From: Geobacteraceae bacterium
GTDB lineage: Bacteria > Desulfobacterota > Desulfuromonadia > Geobacterales > Pseudopelobacteraceae
Assembly (NCBI GenBank): GCA_025355325.1
Contig: JANXZX010000232.1
Location: 1-50,011, forward strand
Direction: 5' to 3'
DNA: 50,011 bases
The position numbers were made by a program, and so were the translations under genes. Of this stretch, positions 15,486-24,488 are shown in pieces. The number at the start of each line of letters is the position of its first letter. The stretch's first letter is position 1. The notes below the pieces were generated by a model. The model ran no database searches. It saw only the letters and a list, made by a program, of their open reading frames with translations, and was not told the origin of the DNA.

Positions 15486-16583
15486 ATGACACATCTCTTT
15501 GAACCACTTACCCTACGCGGCATAACCCTTAAGAACCGGATTGCCGTATCTCCCATGTGCCAGTATTCAAGCGTGGATGGCTTTGCCAATGACTGGCATC
15601 TGGTCCACTATGGCAGTCGTGCGGCCGGCGGAGCCGGTTTGGTACTCACCGAAGCCGCTGCGGTAACTCCACAGGGGCGCATCAGTCCGCTGGACCTCGG
15701 TATTTGGAGTGACGATCACGTAGAATTTCTGGCGCGAATTACCCACTTTATCAATCAGCGGGGAAGCGTAGCCGGAATTCAACTGGCCCATGCCGGTCGC
15801 AAGGCAAGTTCGCCGCCACCGTGGGAAAATAGATCCGTCACCCTGACCGAAGCGGAAGGTGGCTGGCCGATTGTGGCCCCGAGCAGCATACCCTTTGATG
15901 ATGGCTGCATCGTACCGGCAGAACTGGGCGAAGATGGGATCAGGGATATATCAAAGGCATTTGTGGAGGCAGCCCGGCGCTCCTTGCTGGCCGGTTTCGG
16001 GATTGTCGAAATTCATGCAGCCCACGGCTATCTGCTGCACCAGTTTCTCTCTCCGCTCAGTAACCGGCGAACAGATCAGTATGGAGGGAGTTTCGAAAAC
16101 CGTACCCGTCTGCTTAAAGAAATCGTGATTGCCGTCAGAGCTATCTGGCCCGAAAATCTGCCGCTTCTGGTACGGATATCGGCTACCGATTGGGTTGAAG
16201 GGGGGTGGAATATTGCTCAGTCTCTCGAACTGGTGCGTCAGCTTCTGCCGTTGGGAGTAGACCTAATCGATTGTTCTTCGGGCGGCAGCGACCCGCACGC
16301 CCGGATACCGCTCGGTGCAGGCTATCAAACCGGCTTTGCCGAGCAGATTCGCCGGGAGACCGGTGGCAAGAGCGGCGCAGTAGGTATGATTACATCACCG
16401 GTGCAGGCTGATCACATCATTCGCTCCGGCCAGGCAGACCTGGTACTACTGGCCCGGGAACTGCTCCGCGATCCGTATTGGCCGCTGCGGGCCGCGCGGG
16501 AACTTGGCCAAACAACACCGTGGCCTGCCCAGTATGTCCGGTCAGCTCCGGCGAATACGCCGGCATACCTGCCGGAAAAATAA
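15486..16583 (+). CDS. namA: Old Yellow Enzyme, NADPH dehydrogenase (YqjM/NamA type)
   Basis: 365 residues with AAGGAG before the ATG. An FMN TIM-barrel ene-reductase. The early SPMCQYSS motif holds the modulating Cys of the YqjM subgroup, QLAHAGRKAS binds FMN, and EIHAAHGYLLHQFLSP carries the His pair that binds substrate. The later part has LVRISATDWVEGGW and a phosphate-binding region near the end (MITSP...LVLLARELLRDPYWP). It reduces activated C=C bonds with NAD(P)H. It is the last gene of the acuI-AEC-QueG-like-OYE run and converges on the CxxC mini-protein gene 10 bp away. The natural substrate is unknown. Confidence 0.9.
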   Translation: MTHLFEPLTLRGITLKNRIAVSPMCQYSSVDGFANDWHLVHYGSRAAGGAGLVLTEAAAVTPQGRISPLDLGIWSDDHVEFLARITHFINQRGSVAGIQLAHAGRKASSPPPWENRSVTLTEAEGGWPIVAPSSIPFDDGCIVPAELGEDGIRDISKAFVEAARRSLLAGFGIVEIHAAHGYLLHQFLSPLSNRRTDQYGGSFENRTRLLKEIVIAVRAIWPENLPLLVRISATDWVEGGWNIAQSLELVRQLLPLGVDLIDCSSGGSDPHARIPLGAGYQTGFAEQIRRETGGKSGAVGMITSPVQADHIIRSGQADLVLLARELLRDPYWPLRAARELGQTTPWPAQYVRSAPANTPAYLPEK

Positions 16584-16593
16584 TTATTTGCGG

Positions 16594-16791
16594 TTAAGCT
16601 CTCGGTTCATGGGCCTTTTTGCCGTGAACGCGCTCATACGCCCGGCAAAAGGGGCAGATATCAACTTCTATGGTCTTGACGAATGTAAAGGCAAGCCCTT
16701 TCTGGCGATAACTGGCGTAACGACATGCCGGACATAATTCGCACACACGGGCCAGGGAACGATCCAATGAGGTGATTTCCTGACCGCTCAT
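16594..16791 (-). CDS. Small CxxC / CxxC putative zinc-binding protein
   Basis: 65 residues with CELCPAC near residue 17 and CPFC near residue 46, the spacing of a small zinc ribbon or a redox-active metal site. Its ATG overlaps the stop of the flavin reductase gene by 4 bp (ATGA), so they are translationally coupled. No named family was recognised; a rubredoxin-like role feeding electrons to or from the flavoprotein is possible but unproven. Confidence 0.65.
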   Translation of the reverse strand: MSGQEITSLDRSLARVCELCPACRYASYRQKGLAFTFVKTIEVDICPFCRAYERVHGKKAHEPRA

Positions 16792-17360
16792 GGCATGAGA
16801 CCTTTCCCTACAGAGAATGCACCGCCCAACAAGGGGCCGACACCGTGGTACCCCTTGTGGGAGGTGTCATAGATGAGCGGTTTGATCTTCATAATATCAA
16901 GATAACCATCTTCTCCGCAGACATCCGTGTCAGCTTTTACATCGATAATTTCCCCAATGAACTGAGTATGCAGGCCAATCTCGTTGGTGTGCAGCAACCG
17001 GCACTCCAGCACAACCGGAAATTCCGCCGCATAGGGGGCATCAACCAGATCACTCCTGACATGAGTCAGACCGGAAACGGCAAACTTGTCACCATCACGC
17101 CCGGAAGCAATGCCGCAGTAATCAGCTTCGATCATTTTGCCCTCACAGGCAATGCCAACGGTGAACGCCTTACGCTCAACGATGCAGCCGTAGGAGTAGG
17201 TCGCCTTGCGCAGAGATATGGCAACACATGGCGGCTGGGAGCAGCAAATACCTCCCCAGGCGGCGTTCATCAGATTGGGCTTGCCGGACCGGTCGTACGT
17301 CCCGACCATCAGGACCGGAGTGGGAAAAAGTAATGTTTTGGCTCCAACAGATTTTTTCAT
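16788..17360 (-). CDS. Flavin reductase / flavoredoxin family protein
   Basis: 190 residues. The N-terminal LFPTPVLMVGTYDRSGKPNLMNAAWGG is typical of the FMN-binding split barrel of flavoredoxins and flavin reductases from anaerobes. The middle CVAISLRKATYSYGCIVERKAFTVGIA binds the flavin phosphate in homologues. It binds FMN and moves electrons from NAD(P)H or ferredoxin; the exact partner is unknown. It overlaps the downstream CxxC mini-protein by 4 bp and follows the yaiI-like gene by 19 bp, so it sits in a redox-flavoured operon with wrbA. Confidence 0.88.
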   Translation of the reverse strand: MKKSVGAKTLLFPTPVLMVGTYDRSGKPNLMNAAWGGICCSQPPCVAISLRKATYSYGCIVERKAFTVGIACEGKMIEADYCGIASGRDGDKFAVSGLTHVRSDLVDAPYAAEFPVVLECRLLHTNEIGLHTQFIGEIIDVKADTDVCGEDGYLDIMKIKPLIYDTSHKGYHGVGPLLGGAFSVGKGLMP

Positions 17361-17379
17361 TTCATTATCCTCTTGAAGG

Positions 17380-17844
17380 TCATTTTAGCCGATCTCCACG
17401 TATCATTCTGGTTACTATCCGATCTAGTGATGATGCGAAACGCTGTCGGTCAGTCAGACTGAATGCTGACGGTCCGCCCTGAACGAGGCCGCCCTGGCGT
17501 AATTCCATCATCAGATCCCTCATCGCGAGGATCTCACCCACGTTCTCTTCCGTGTAAAGCTCTCCTCTCGGATCGATGGCTATGCCGCCATTGGCAACGA
17601 TCCTGGCAGCCAGCGGGATGTCGGCGGTTACAACCAGATCCTCAGCCGCAGCATGCTCAGCAATGTAGTCATCGGCAATATCTGGACCCTCTGCAACAAC
17701 GATGGATTCCACAAGAGTGGTGTTGTGTTTGGCGAGGGTCTTGTTGGCAATAAGGTACACATGGATATTCAGCCGCTCAGATGCCTTGAACACTATTTCC
17801 TTGATGACGCGAGGACATGCGTCAGCATCAATCCAGATTTTCAT
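17380..17844 (-). CDS. UPF0178/DUF188 family protein YaiI
   Basis: 154 residues, the normal family length. The opening [17 protein letters not shown] and the middle [22 protein letters not shown] are the hallmarks of the YaiI/YqxD family, with a PIN-like fold and conserved Asp residues (D6, D8 and the TADIPL Asp). The family function has not been established. It lies 62 bp downstream of wrbA on the same strand. Confidence 0.9.
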   Translation of the reverse strand: MKIWIDADACPRVIKEIVFKASERLNIHVYLIANKTLAKHNTTLVESIVVAEGPDIADDYIAEHAAAEDLVVTADIPLAARIVANGGIAIDPRGELYTEENVGEILAMRDLMMELRQGGLVQGGPSAFSLTDRQRFASSLDRIVTRMIRGDRLK

Positions 17845-17906
17845 TACATAATCTCCGCTTTGAGTAGTATTGCCACGGTAAACGCTATAACAAACGACTG
17901 GTAATC

Positions 17907-18518
17907 CTACCCTTTAAGTTTCAATCCGATACCGGCCACATGCGCGCCCTGGAAACGGGCGCCGGCCAGTTCGTTATCACTCGGCATCCGCTCACCCTGC
18001 CCACCGGTGATGGTCGAGGCACCATATGGAGATCCTCCGGTAATTTCCGTAATTCCCATTTGTCCGGCAAAGGCGTAGGGCAAGCCGACTATCACCATAC
18101 CATGGTGCAACAGGGAGGTGTGAAAGTTAAGAATGGTCGATTCCTGGCCGCCGTGCTGTGTTGCCGAACTGGCAAAAACGCTGCCGACCTTGCCGACTAA
18201 AGCGCCTTTCATCCAGAGACCACCGGTTGCATCCAGAAACTGGCGCATCTGTCCGCACATGTTGCCGAAGCGGGTCGGTGTGCCGAAAATAATGGCATCA
18301 GCATCGGCCAGATCATCGACCGTAACAACCGGGATATGTGCCATACCCTTCTGAGCGTCAAGCGCCCCCATCATACCAAGTACCTCGGGGGACAATGTTT
18401 CGGGAACCCGCTTGATAACGGCTTCACATCCGGGCACCTGCCTAACTCCTTCCGCAACCGCTTCCGCCATTTTGTAAATATGACCATACATACTGTAAAA
18501 TACGACAAGAACTTTCAT
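17907..18518 (-). CDS. wrbA: NAD(P)H:quinone oxidoreductase WrbA
   Basis: 203 residues, the WrbA length. The flavodoxin-like FMN phosphate loop is [17 protein letters not shown]. The WrbA signatures [21 protein letters not shown] and [10 protein letters not shown] are present, and the end has [12 protein letters not shown]. WrbA forms tetramers and reduces quinones by two electrons, protecting against redox cycling. AGGAGA precedes the ATG. It is the first gene of a four-gene minus-strand group. Confidence 0.95.
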   Translation of the reverse strand: MKVLVVFYSMYGHIYKMAEAVAEGVRQVPGCEAVIKRVPETLSPEVLGMMGALDAQKGMAHIPVVTVDDLADADAIIFGTPTRFGNMCGQMRQFLDATGGLWMKGALVGKVGSVFASSATQHGGQESTILNFHTSLLHHGMVIVGLPYAFAGQMGITEITGGSPYGASTITGGQGERMPSDNELAGARFQGAHVAGIGLKLKG

Positions 18519-18774
18519 AATATTCTCCTTTTCGAGTGGTCAATGCTTATACAAAAGAATACCAAAATATTCCTGTTTATCCAGTCAACATTGACAAATC
18601 AGAATGTGATAAATCTCCCGCCGGATATCCTACGACTCCATATCATCCATAACCTGCCCCATTCAAGGTAAATCAGAACTCAACCTAACCGTTCTATGGG
18701 GCCTTCCTTGCAACGGCACGAACTTTGCGGTACAAATCAAAGTGTATCTCGATAACAGCATCACGGAGGTAGTC

Positions 18775-20460
18775 ATGCGTTTAATGATATTGATGTTTAT
18801 TTTAGTAAGCATTCTCGTATCTGCCGAAACCGCCCAGGCAGGCGCTATTGGACCGGCCAGAATTCGCCTGATTGAGGGTGACATTTCCTTCCAAACCCCC
18901 GACGTTGCCGATTGGCTGCCGGCCTCGGTCAACACACCGCTTGACGAAGGCGATGCTGTCTGGTGCCCCGAAGGTAGCCGGGTTGAAATCCAGCTGCCCG
19001 ACGGCTCACTGGTTCGTCTTGACGGTGACTCGCTCATGGATGTGCTGGCGATTGAAGAAGGCTTCGTTCACCTGCACCTGGCCCGTGGCAGGATGTTTCT
19101 CCGTACCGCTGCCTCCAGCAAAGATCAGGGTTTGCAGATCGACGCCGACGATACTACGGTGCTGCCGACAGGACGTACCCGGCTGAGGCTTGACATGCTT
19201 GCCAACAGTGAAGAAGATGTCTCGATTTTCAAAGGATCTGCCTACGTGGAGGGCAACGGCAACCGGACCAAAGTACGGTCAGGTGAGCTTCTTTCCCTTG
19301 AAGACGGGCACAGCGAACTTCTGCCACTCAACCCGCCCGACGCATGGGAACGCTGGAACAGCGACCGTGATCGTGACCTTGCAAAAAATGTCCGTACGGA
19401 ATCCCACCTTCCGGATGAACTCGCGGCTTACTCATACGAACTCGATGCAAACGGCTCATGGGTCAACGTTCCGGAGTATGGCATGGTCTGGCGACCAACT
19501 GTGGTATATTCGGATGATTGGGCTCCTTACCGCAGCGGGCGCTGGATATGGAAAGGTGACGACTATGTCTGGGTTTCGTATGATTCCTGGGGATGGGCGC
19601 CCTACCATTACGGGCGCTGGGTTGTCATAACCGGCAGGGGCTGGTGCTGGGTTCCGCCGTCCCGTGGGGATATTTACTGGGGCCCGGGTTATGTGGGATG
19701 GTACCGAACCGGTGAAAATATCGGCTGGACACCGCTTGCCCCCGGCGAAACGTATTACGGGCGCCGCAATTACGGTCGCAACAGTGTCACCATCACTAAC
19801 GAGAACGTAAGAATTACCAACATCCGCTATCGTAACGAACGAGCTCCGGGTGGCGTTACGATAACATCTCACAACGATTTTCTAAAGGGCAGGACTGTCC
19901 CTCAACACCTTGTCGGAGCAACCACACCCCCCACGATCTCCGCCGTCGCTGGAAGTCCGCACATTAAACCTCTTCCTGAAACACGGATGCCGATTATCAA
20001 AAACACACCGATACGAAATGCCGCCCCCAGAACGGAGCGTCAAGACTCGCGCAGGTTGCAAACACGTTTTCCGCGCGTATCCCCTGTAGTTCCTGCATCT
20101 GGTGCTCCAAAATCATCTCCACCGGTTAAATCGATCCCACCCCCGGTGACTCCTTCTGCGCTGCCGGAAAAAAAGATGCCGAATCCGGTTACCCAACCGG
20201 TGATTCGCAGTACGCCACCACAATCAGTTCAACCATCAAGTCCGGCTCCCGTGACGACACCTCGTCCCCAGGAGCCTTCCAAAGAGAAGCCGCATGATCG
20301 CCAGACAAGCGAGTCAGCAACCAAACCGGGCATTGGAACGCAGGCAGAGCGACCTGTCAGCCAATCGCCTCGTGGAAACACAGAACAAAAATCCATTTCA
20401 CCTTCGGAGAGAAAGTCGTGGAGAGTCACGACACCTGGAAGATATAAGGATGAACGCTGA
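18775..20460 (+). CDS. FecR-domain and DUF6600 secreted protein
   Basis: 561 residues from the ATG after GGAGGT. Signal peptide about 1-22 (cleavage after TAQA). Residues about 25-190 form a FecR-type domain (WLPASVNTPLDEGDAVW, RVEIQLPDGSLVRLDGDS). A Trp/Tyr-rich DUF6600 region follows (about 225-350), with repeated GRWIW, YVWVSYDSWGWAPYHYGRW and GPGYVGWY units. The final 180 residues are Pro/Ser/Thr-rich and probably disordered. The protein is exported and could sit at the cell surface or in the periplasm; no FecI-type sigma factor or TonB receptor is nearby, so classic FecR signalling is unlikely. A long hairpin follows. Confidence 0.8.
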   Translation: MRLMILMFILVSILVSAETAQAGAIGPARIRLIEGDISFQTPDVADWLPASVNTPLDEGDAVWCPEGSRVEIQLPDGSLVRLDGDSLMDVLAIEEGFVHLHLARGRMFLRTAASSKDQGLQIDADDTTVLPTGRTRLRLDMLANSEEDVSIFKGSAYVEGNGNRTKVRSGELLSLEDGHSELLPLNPPDAWERWNSDRDRDLAKNVRTESHLPDELAAYSYELDANGSWVNVPEYGMVWRPTVVYSDDWAPYRSGRWIWKGDDYVWVSYDSWGWAPYHYGRWVVITGRGWCWVPPSRGDIYWGPGYVGWYRTGENIGWTPLAPGETYYGRRNYGRNSVTITNENVRITNIRYRNERAPGGVTITSHNDFLKGRTVPQHLVGATTPPTISAVAGSPHIKPLPETRMPIIKNTPIRNAAPRTERQDSRRLQTRFPRVSPVVPASGAPKSSPPVKSIPPPVTPSALPEKKMPNPVTQPVIRSTPPQSVQPSSPAPVTTPRPQEPSKEKPHDRQTSESATKPGIGTQAERPVSQSPRGNTEQKSISPSERKSWRVTTPGRYKDER

Positions 20461-20474
20461 CAGACATTATGTCT

Positions 20475-20524
20475 ATTTAAACAGAACTGCCCCGCAGCAA
20501 GCTATGGGGCAGTTCTGTTTAAAT
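20475..20524. terminator. Bidirectional terminator between convergent genes
   Basis: Perfect 19-bp arms (20475-20493 and 20506-20524) with a 12-nt loop, starting ATTTAAACAGAACTG. A/T-rich on both flanks, placed between the convergent FecR/DUF6600 gene and the HAMP sensor gene. Confidence 0.75.
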
Positions 20525-20579
20525 TTGGAATTCTTCTCAAAAGAAGCGTTCTGGATCAAGGCCCGGTCAGACTAATTAA

Positions 20580-21470
20580 TCACCTCCGGGACAGACGATC
20601 CATTGCAGATTTCATACTTATCCGCAATCGCTCCAGTATCTCTGCAAGATCGCCAATTTCATCGTGCGAAGTAGCTTCAATTACCTGTTCAACGTCTCCA
20701 TCAGCCATTTTTGCGGCAATTTCAGTAAGCACTGTCAAAGGTTTAAGAATTGTTTTAACCGTAAACATAATTGCAACAACGGAGATGAGAAGAATCATTA
20801 TCATAATTCCGGAAAGTTGTACTAAAAGCTCATCCTTCGCGTCCTGAAGTGAGGTAATGGAAAGACCAACCCTGAAGTTGCCCCATTGTTTGCCTTTTAC
20901 CATGATTGGCGTGGATATATCCCACATGGTTTCACCTGTATCTCTTTTATACACCTGGACAAAACCTTCCTGACTATTCCTGGCAGCAGCAAGGCCAACC
21001 GGATCGCTAAATATTCTTTTTGTTCTGTTGCCGACTTTATCTTTTTCCTTGTCACCGGTGATAGGTTGCTGGAATTTAGAGTTATGAGTTGGAAGATAAC
21101 CATTCTTATCAACGGCGATCGCAAAAATTATATTTGTATTTTTCAGCATTTCATCCTGAAAATTCAATATAGCTTTATCCAGATATGAATCATATTTGGT
21201 ATGATATTTCGGTGGGTCAAAATTTGGAATTATTGAATATTCAGTATCAAAGGCGTCTTTTACCGGAAAGACTCCATTATCAATAGCCTCATCAATTATC
21301 CTGCCGATAGCCTTAGCCCCAACAGCGGAGACATATTTTCCCTGCTCCTTGTATTTATTGTCCAAGCTGGCGTACTGTTTATTGACCAGAAGAATAGCAC
21401 CAGACGCAATAACGACAAACAGAACAATATTTACAAAAACCGCCACTTTGACGCTAATTTTTCTGAACAT
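20580..21470 (-). CDS. HAMP-domain membrane sensor without an output domain
   Basis: 296 residues. TM1 at about 9-28, periplasmic sensor domain about 30-215, TM2 about 216-237, HAMP about 239-290, then the protein ends. The sensor domain carries a block known from chemoreceptors: KNGYLPTHNSKF, QPITGD, NRTKRIFSD, GLAAARN, then RDTGETMWD and WGNFRVG. Normal chemoreceptors continue with a long methyl-accepting coiled coil; here only about 6 residues follow the HAMP. It may signal through a separate partner, for example the Roadblock protein encoded in the same operon. It lies 59 bp after the secreted sensor gene. Confidence 0.8.
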   Translation of the reverse strand: MFRKISVKVAVFVNIVLFVVIASGAILLVNKQYASLDNKYKEQGKYVSAVGAKAIGRIIDEAIDNGVFPVKDAFDTEYSIIPNFDPPKYHTKYDSYLDKAILNFQDEMLKNTNIIFAIAVDKNGYLPTHNSKFQQPITGDKEKDKVGNRTKRIFSDPVGLAAARNSQEGFVQVYKRDTGETMWDISTPIMVKGKQWGNFRVGLSITSLQDAKDELLVQLSGIMIMILLISVVAIMFTVKTILKPLTVLTEIAAKMADGDVEQVIEATSHDEIGDLAEILERLRISMKSAMDRLSRR

Positions 21471-21529
21471 AAATCCCCCTTAAGACAGCGATTTAAACTC
21501 CGATTAATTGTTAAACATGATTTGGAACA

Positions 21530-22135
21530 TCATTTTGAAAAACCAACTCGCACACAACCCCAATGCTGGCCACGTGCATAGATCGGCACCGACAAGTCGT
21601 GAATCATCTCGCCGGTATCTCGCGCATATTCCTGTAGCAGGTACTGGGAGGTATTTCTGGCTGCTGCCAAACCTGCCCGGTCATTAAATATTATTTTAGT
21701 CCTGTTCTTTACAGCATCAATTTCTTTGACCCCGGTTAAAGGTTGCGTAAATTTGCTGTTGTGAACCGGAGCGTACCCATTAACATCGGTTATGATAAAG
21801 TATATAAATTTTTGATTTTTCTTTAGAAAACCATCCAGCAGGCTCTGAATATTTGCGTCAAGTAATTTGTCATATTGCGTTTGGTATTTCTGTGGAAAAG
21901 TATTTGGAATGGGAATGTAGAAGGTATCAAACAACTGACCACTTGAAATTTTCCCGGATTTCAGAAGAAGCTCAAAACGACTGACAACTTCATCGCGACA
22001 CTGACCCGCTAAAACAAAAGCCTGCTTATCAACTCCCTTAAGTACTGTCTCGGCATAAACCGGCGCTATGGGTGAAAGCAGCAATACTGTCAGGAGACTT
22101 ACATAAACTAATTTAATCATATTTTTGGGCTTCAT
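21530..22135 (-). CDS. Secreted stand-alone sensor domain related to the downstream HAMP sensor
   Basis: 201 residues; the ATG at 22135 is used because GAGGT lies 5 bp upstream, while the earlier ATG overlaps that site. Signal peptide about 1-28 (cleavage after PVYA). The mature part matches the periplasmic domain of the next gene: VNGYAPVHNSKFTQPLTG, NRTKIIFND, GLAAARN, RDTGEMIHDLSVPI and WGCVRVGF. It has no transmembrane segment or HAMP. It could be a soluble ligand carrier or a competitor for the membrane sensor. No CxxCH haem site is present. Confidence 0.75.
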   Translation of the reverse strand: MKPKNMIKLVYVSLLTVLLLSPIAPVYAETVLKGVDKQAFVLAGQCRDEVVSRFELLLKSGKISSGQLFDTFYIPIPNTFPQKYQTQYDKLLDANIQSLLDGFLKKNQKFIYFIITDVNGYAPVHNSKFTQPLTGVKEIDAVKNRTKIIFNDRAGLAAARNTSQYLLQEYARDTGEMIHDLSVPIYARGQHWGCVRVGFSK

Positions 22136-22174
22136 TTTGCACCTCATTCTTCGTTTCCGGACATTTGTGAATGT

Positions 22175-22876
22175 CTATAAAAAATGTGCAACTCTTTGTC
22201 TATATTCAGCTCCCTTTTTAGGGTCATCAATCTCTTTGAGTACGATATCAATTAATTGCGGGAATGCAGCTTTGTCAGGTTGATTACTTTGCAACCATTT
22301 TTCCACACACTCAAAGAAAACTATTTTTGCAATCGGCCCAAGATTCTTAGCGAGGGCTACTTGCATACCTTGAAGTTGTTTCGACAAACTTCCTTTATCA
22401 ATAAGGTCACGAACTTCTACTGTTCTCAATGTCCGGGACGTATTGTCTGACTCAACAGGCCGTGATGAAGCAACCGTTAAAACCGGGGCAGCGAGTGAAG
22501 ATGTTGTTACAGGTGCATCTAATGACGTTGGACTGCATGAATTAAATAGTTTTTCCAGTTTCTTTATTGCGACATACAGTGAAATGGCCAGGAGTTGGAG
22601 ATTAATAGTTCTTTCGCACAGCAACACCAGACAGCCGCCCTTGACGGGCCTTACCAGAACACGTCCGTTCTCGTAGCGAAAATCAATCATCGTAACACCG
22701 CCAGTCATCTCCTCCAGACCTGCTATATTATCGGACAGAGATGCTACTACGGCTTGAATCATGCTCACATCAAAAATTGGCGGAAAATCATGGGCCATCA
22801 AATTCCCTTGATTATCGCAAACAAGCCCTCCAACAAATCCGGCTACACCATTAACCTGCTTTAGAACCTCTTCCAT
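22175..22876 (-). CDS. Roadblock/LC7 domain protein
   Basis: 233 residues from the ATG after AAAGGTGG; a GTG 12 bp upstream has no ribosome-binding site. Residues about 1-105 are a Roadblock/LC7 domain (VNGVAGFVGGLVCDNQGNLMA, GGCLVLLCERTINLQLLAISL), which in bacteria often acts as a partner or activator of MglA-type small GTPases. A Ser/Thr-rich linker follows, then a helical C-terminal domain (about 165-233, IAKIVFFECVEKW) that appears with Roadblock domains in related proteins. No GTPase gene is nearby. First gene of an operon with two sensor genes (40- and 59-bp gaps), so a signalling role is likely. Confidence 0.78.
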   Translation of the reverse strand: MEEVLKQVNGVAGFVGGLVCDNQGNLMAHDFPPIFDVSMIQAVVASLSDNIAGLEEMTGGVTMIDFRYENGRVLVRPVKGGCLVLLCERTINLQLLAISLYVAIKKLEKLFNSCSPTSLDAPVTTSSLAAPVLTVASSRPVESDNTSRTLRTVEVRDLIDKGSLSKQLQGMQVALAKNLGPIAKIVFFECVEKWLQSNQPDKAAFPQLIDIVLKEIDDPKKGAEYRQRVAHFL

Positions 22877-23669
22877 AATGTCGCCCACCTTTAAACTGTT
22901 TGTGTAAAATCGATGACACGTTTATTGAACATGGCCATGATAATGTGTTTTTCATGACATCGAGACCAATTTTACAGTGAACTTATTTAATTAACAACTA
23001 AACATTTGCATATAATTATAATTCTACAGTTATTCATATATAACAATGTTTTCACTCTAATGTCAATAATATATATTTATGATATATTCATTACAAGTAT
23101 TAGCAACATACAAGTGTATTCCCACCCCTTCCTGAAGACGGTGATTGTTTTAATTCACCAACATTCTTTCTAATATATATTTTTGCTGACACAGCCAGTC
23201 TTCAACGATCCGGGCATAATGCTGTTATCGGCTATTACTTTGACTTGACGATTGAGTATAATCTGATGGAATCTGCATGCTACCAATGCCGATGACGCCG
23301 TCTGATACAACTGCATTCGAAGGATACGTCCGGTTTAATTAAAATTGGCAAGAGTGTAAACAGTGCCTCAGCTTTGTTAATCAGGCATATTTTTTCGGAT
23401 TATAATATTGTTTTAATGGGAATATTATGAACTTAAATAGCGATCAGGAAGAGCTTGTATAATTATTTATGAAACAAAAAAATTCTTATTGGTACATTGT
23501 ATATAAAGTAGTTCTTATAATTGAGACGTGTGTATAAGCAATGAACCGACCGATTGCGAGAGGAGAGGTTTTATTCTCAACTTCGTACACGTCACAGCGC
23601 AGAAGCAAGAATCCCTCACCAGAGGTAGGGGATTACCTAAAAGAATATAGTTATATCAATTTACAGAAA
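22877..23669. other. 793-bp gene-poor AT-rich region
   Basis: Upstream of the Roadblock gene and downstream of rsmA. The AT-rich half (22980-23110) probably holds the promoter of the Roadblock operon, but no clear -35/-10 pair was found. A 21-codon coding-like tail on the minus strand (about 23150-23216, ARIVEDWLCQQKY...) may be a gene remnant. Near the rsmA end are inverted repeats (GACGTGT 23525-23531 with ACACGTC 23587-23593; GCAAT 23538-23542 with ATTGC 23553-23557; 23610-23634), which could be a small structured RNA or a terminator. No complete gene is supported. Confidence 0.6.
23610..23634 (-). terminator. Possible hairpin terminator after rsmA
   Basis: Arms AATCCCTCACC and GGTAGGGGATT pair with one mismatch and one wobble, 36 bp after the rsmA stop. 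The following minus-strand sequence is T-containing but has no clean T-run, so termination is uncertain. Confidence 0.3.
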
Positions 23670-24488
23670 TTAAGCAGCCACCTTCTCCGTCACCCACCGC
23701 GACAGCACCGCAAACTCTTCCAGAGAAAGTGTTTCCCCCCGCCTGCGGCCGTCAATAGCGCATGCTTCCAGCAGCTCACCACAATCAATCTGTTTGGCGA
23801 ATTCTGCCGATTTCAGGCAGTTTATCAGCGTTTTGCGGCGCATTGAAAAAGCGCTTTTCACAACGCTTCTGAACACATCCTCATTACCAACGTCGGCTCG
23901 CGCTTCGGAAAGGGGGATAAAGGTAAGTACCGCCGAATCGACTTTCGGGCTGGGATGAAAAGAACCGGGATGCACGACAAAAGCGCGCCTGATATCAAAC
24001 CACAGGCCTAGAAGCACGGTGGTCACGCCATAAGCTGAACAGTCAGGGGGCGCGGCCAATCGGTCACCGACCTCCTTTTGCAGCATCAGGGTCATACGGG
24101 CCAGCCTGTGGTGAACAGCGTACAGACGGAATAGAACTTCGGTCGAAATATTGTAAGGAAGATTGGCAACCACATTCCATTTTTGAGCTGTCTCGGAAAG
24201 GATCGCTTCAAGATCAACTTTCAGCACATCGCCGTCAATGACCGAGACACGCTGATTTTCCTTTTGCTGATCCTGATGCCAGGCGGCCAGCGCATGGTCG
24301 AATTCTATCAGTACAAGTCGCCCGGCCCGCTCGGCTAGATGCACTGTCAAGGCGCCCCGCCCCGGTCCGATCTCAAGCACCGGCTGATCAGGCTGGATAT
24401 GGGCGGTCTGAATGATTCTATCGATGATATTGCCGTCTACGAGAAAGTTCTGTCCAAGTGATTTGAGGGGTCGGCGGGTGGCGCTCAT
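23670..24488 (-). CDS. rsmA: 16S rRNA dimethyladenosine transferase RsmA (KsgA)
   Basis: 272 residues. It dimethylates A1518 and A1519 in helix 45 of 16S rRNA. The N-terminal LKSLGQNFLVDGNIIDRI, SAM-binding EIGPGRGALT and catalytic NLPYNIS motif are all present. The C-terminal domain carries FRSVVKSAFSMRRKTLINCL. Its ATG overlaps the tsaD stop by 4 bp, so translation is coupled. It is the last gene of a five-gene minus-strand run. Confidence 0.97.
   Translation of the reverse strand: MSATRRPLKSLGQNFLVDGNIIDRIIQTAHIQPDQPVLEIGPGRGALTVHLAERAGRLVLIEFDHALAAWHQDQQKENQRVSVIDGDVLKVDLEAILSETAQKWNVVANLPYNISTEVLFRLYAVHHRLARMTLMLQKEVGDRLAAPPDCSAYGVTTVLLGLWFDIRRAFVVHPGSFHPSPKVDSAVLTFIPLSEARADVGNEDVFRSVVKSAFSMRRKTLINCLKSAEFAKQIDCGELLEACAIDGRRRGETLSLEEFAVLSRWVTEKVAA

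Noticed and set aside
20580-22135. Haem-binding sensor
   Set aside because: No CxxCH motif in either sensor domain.
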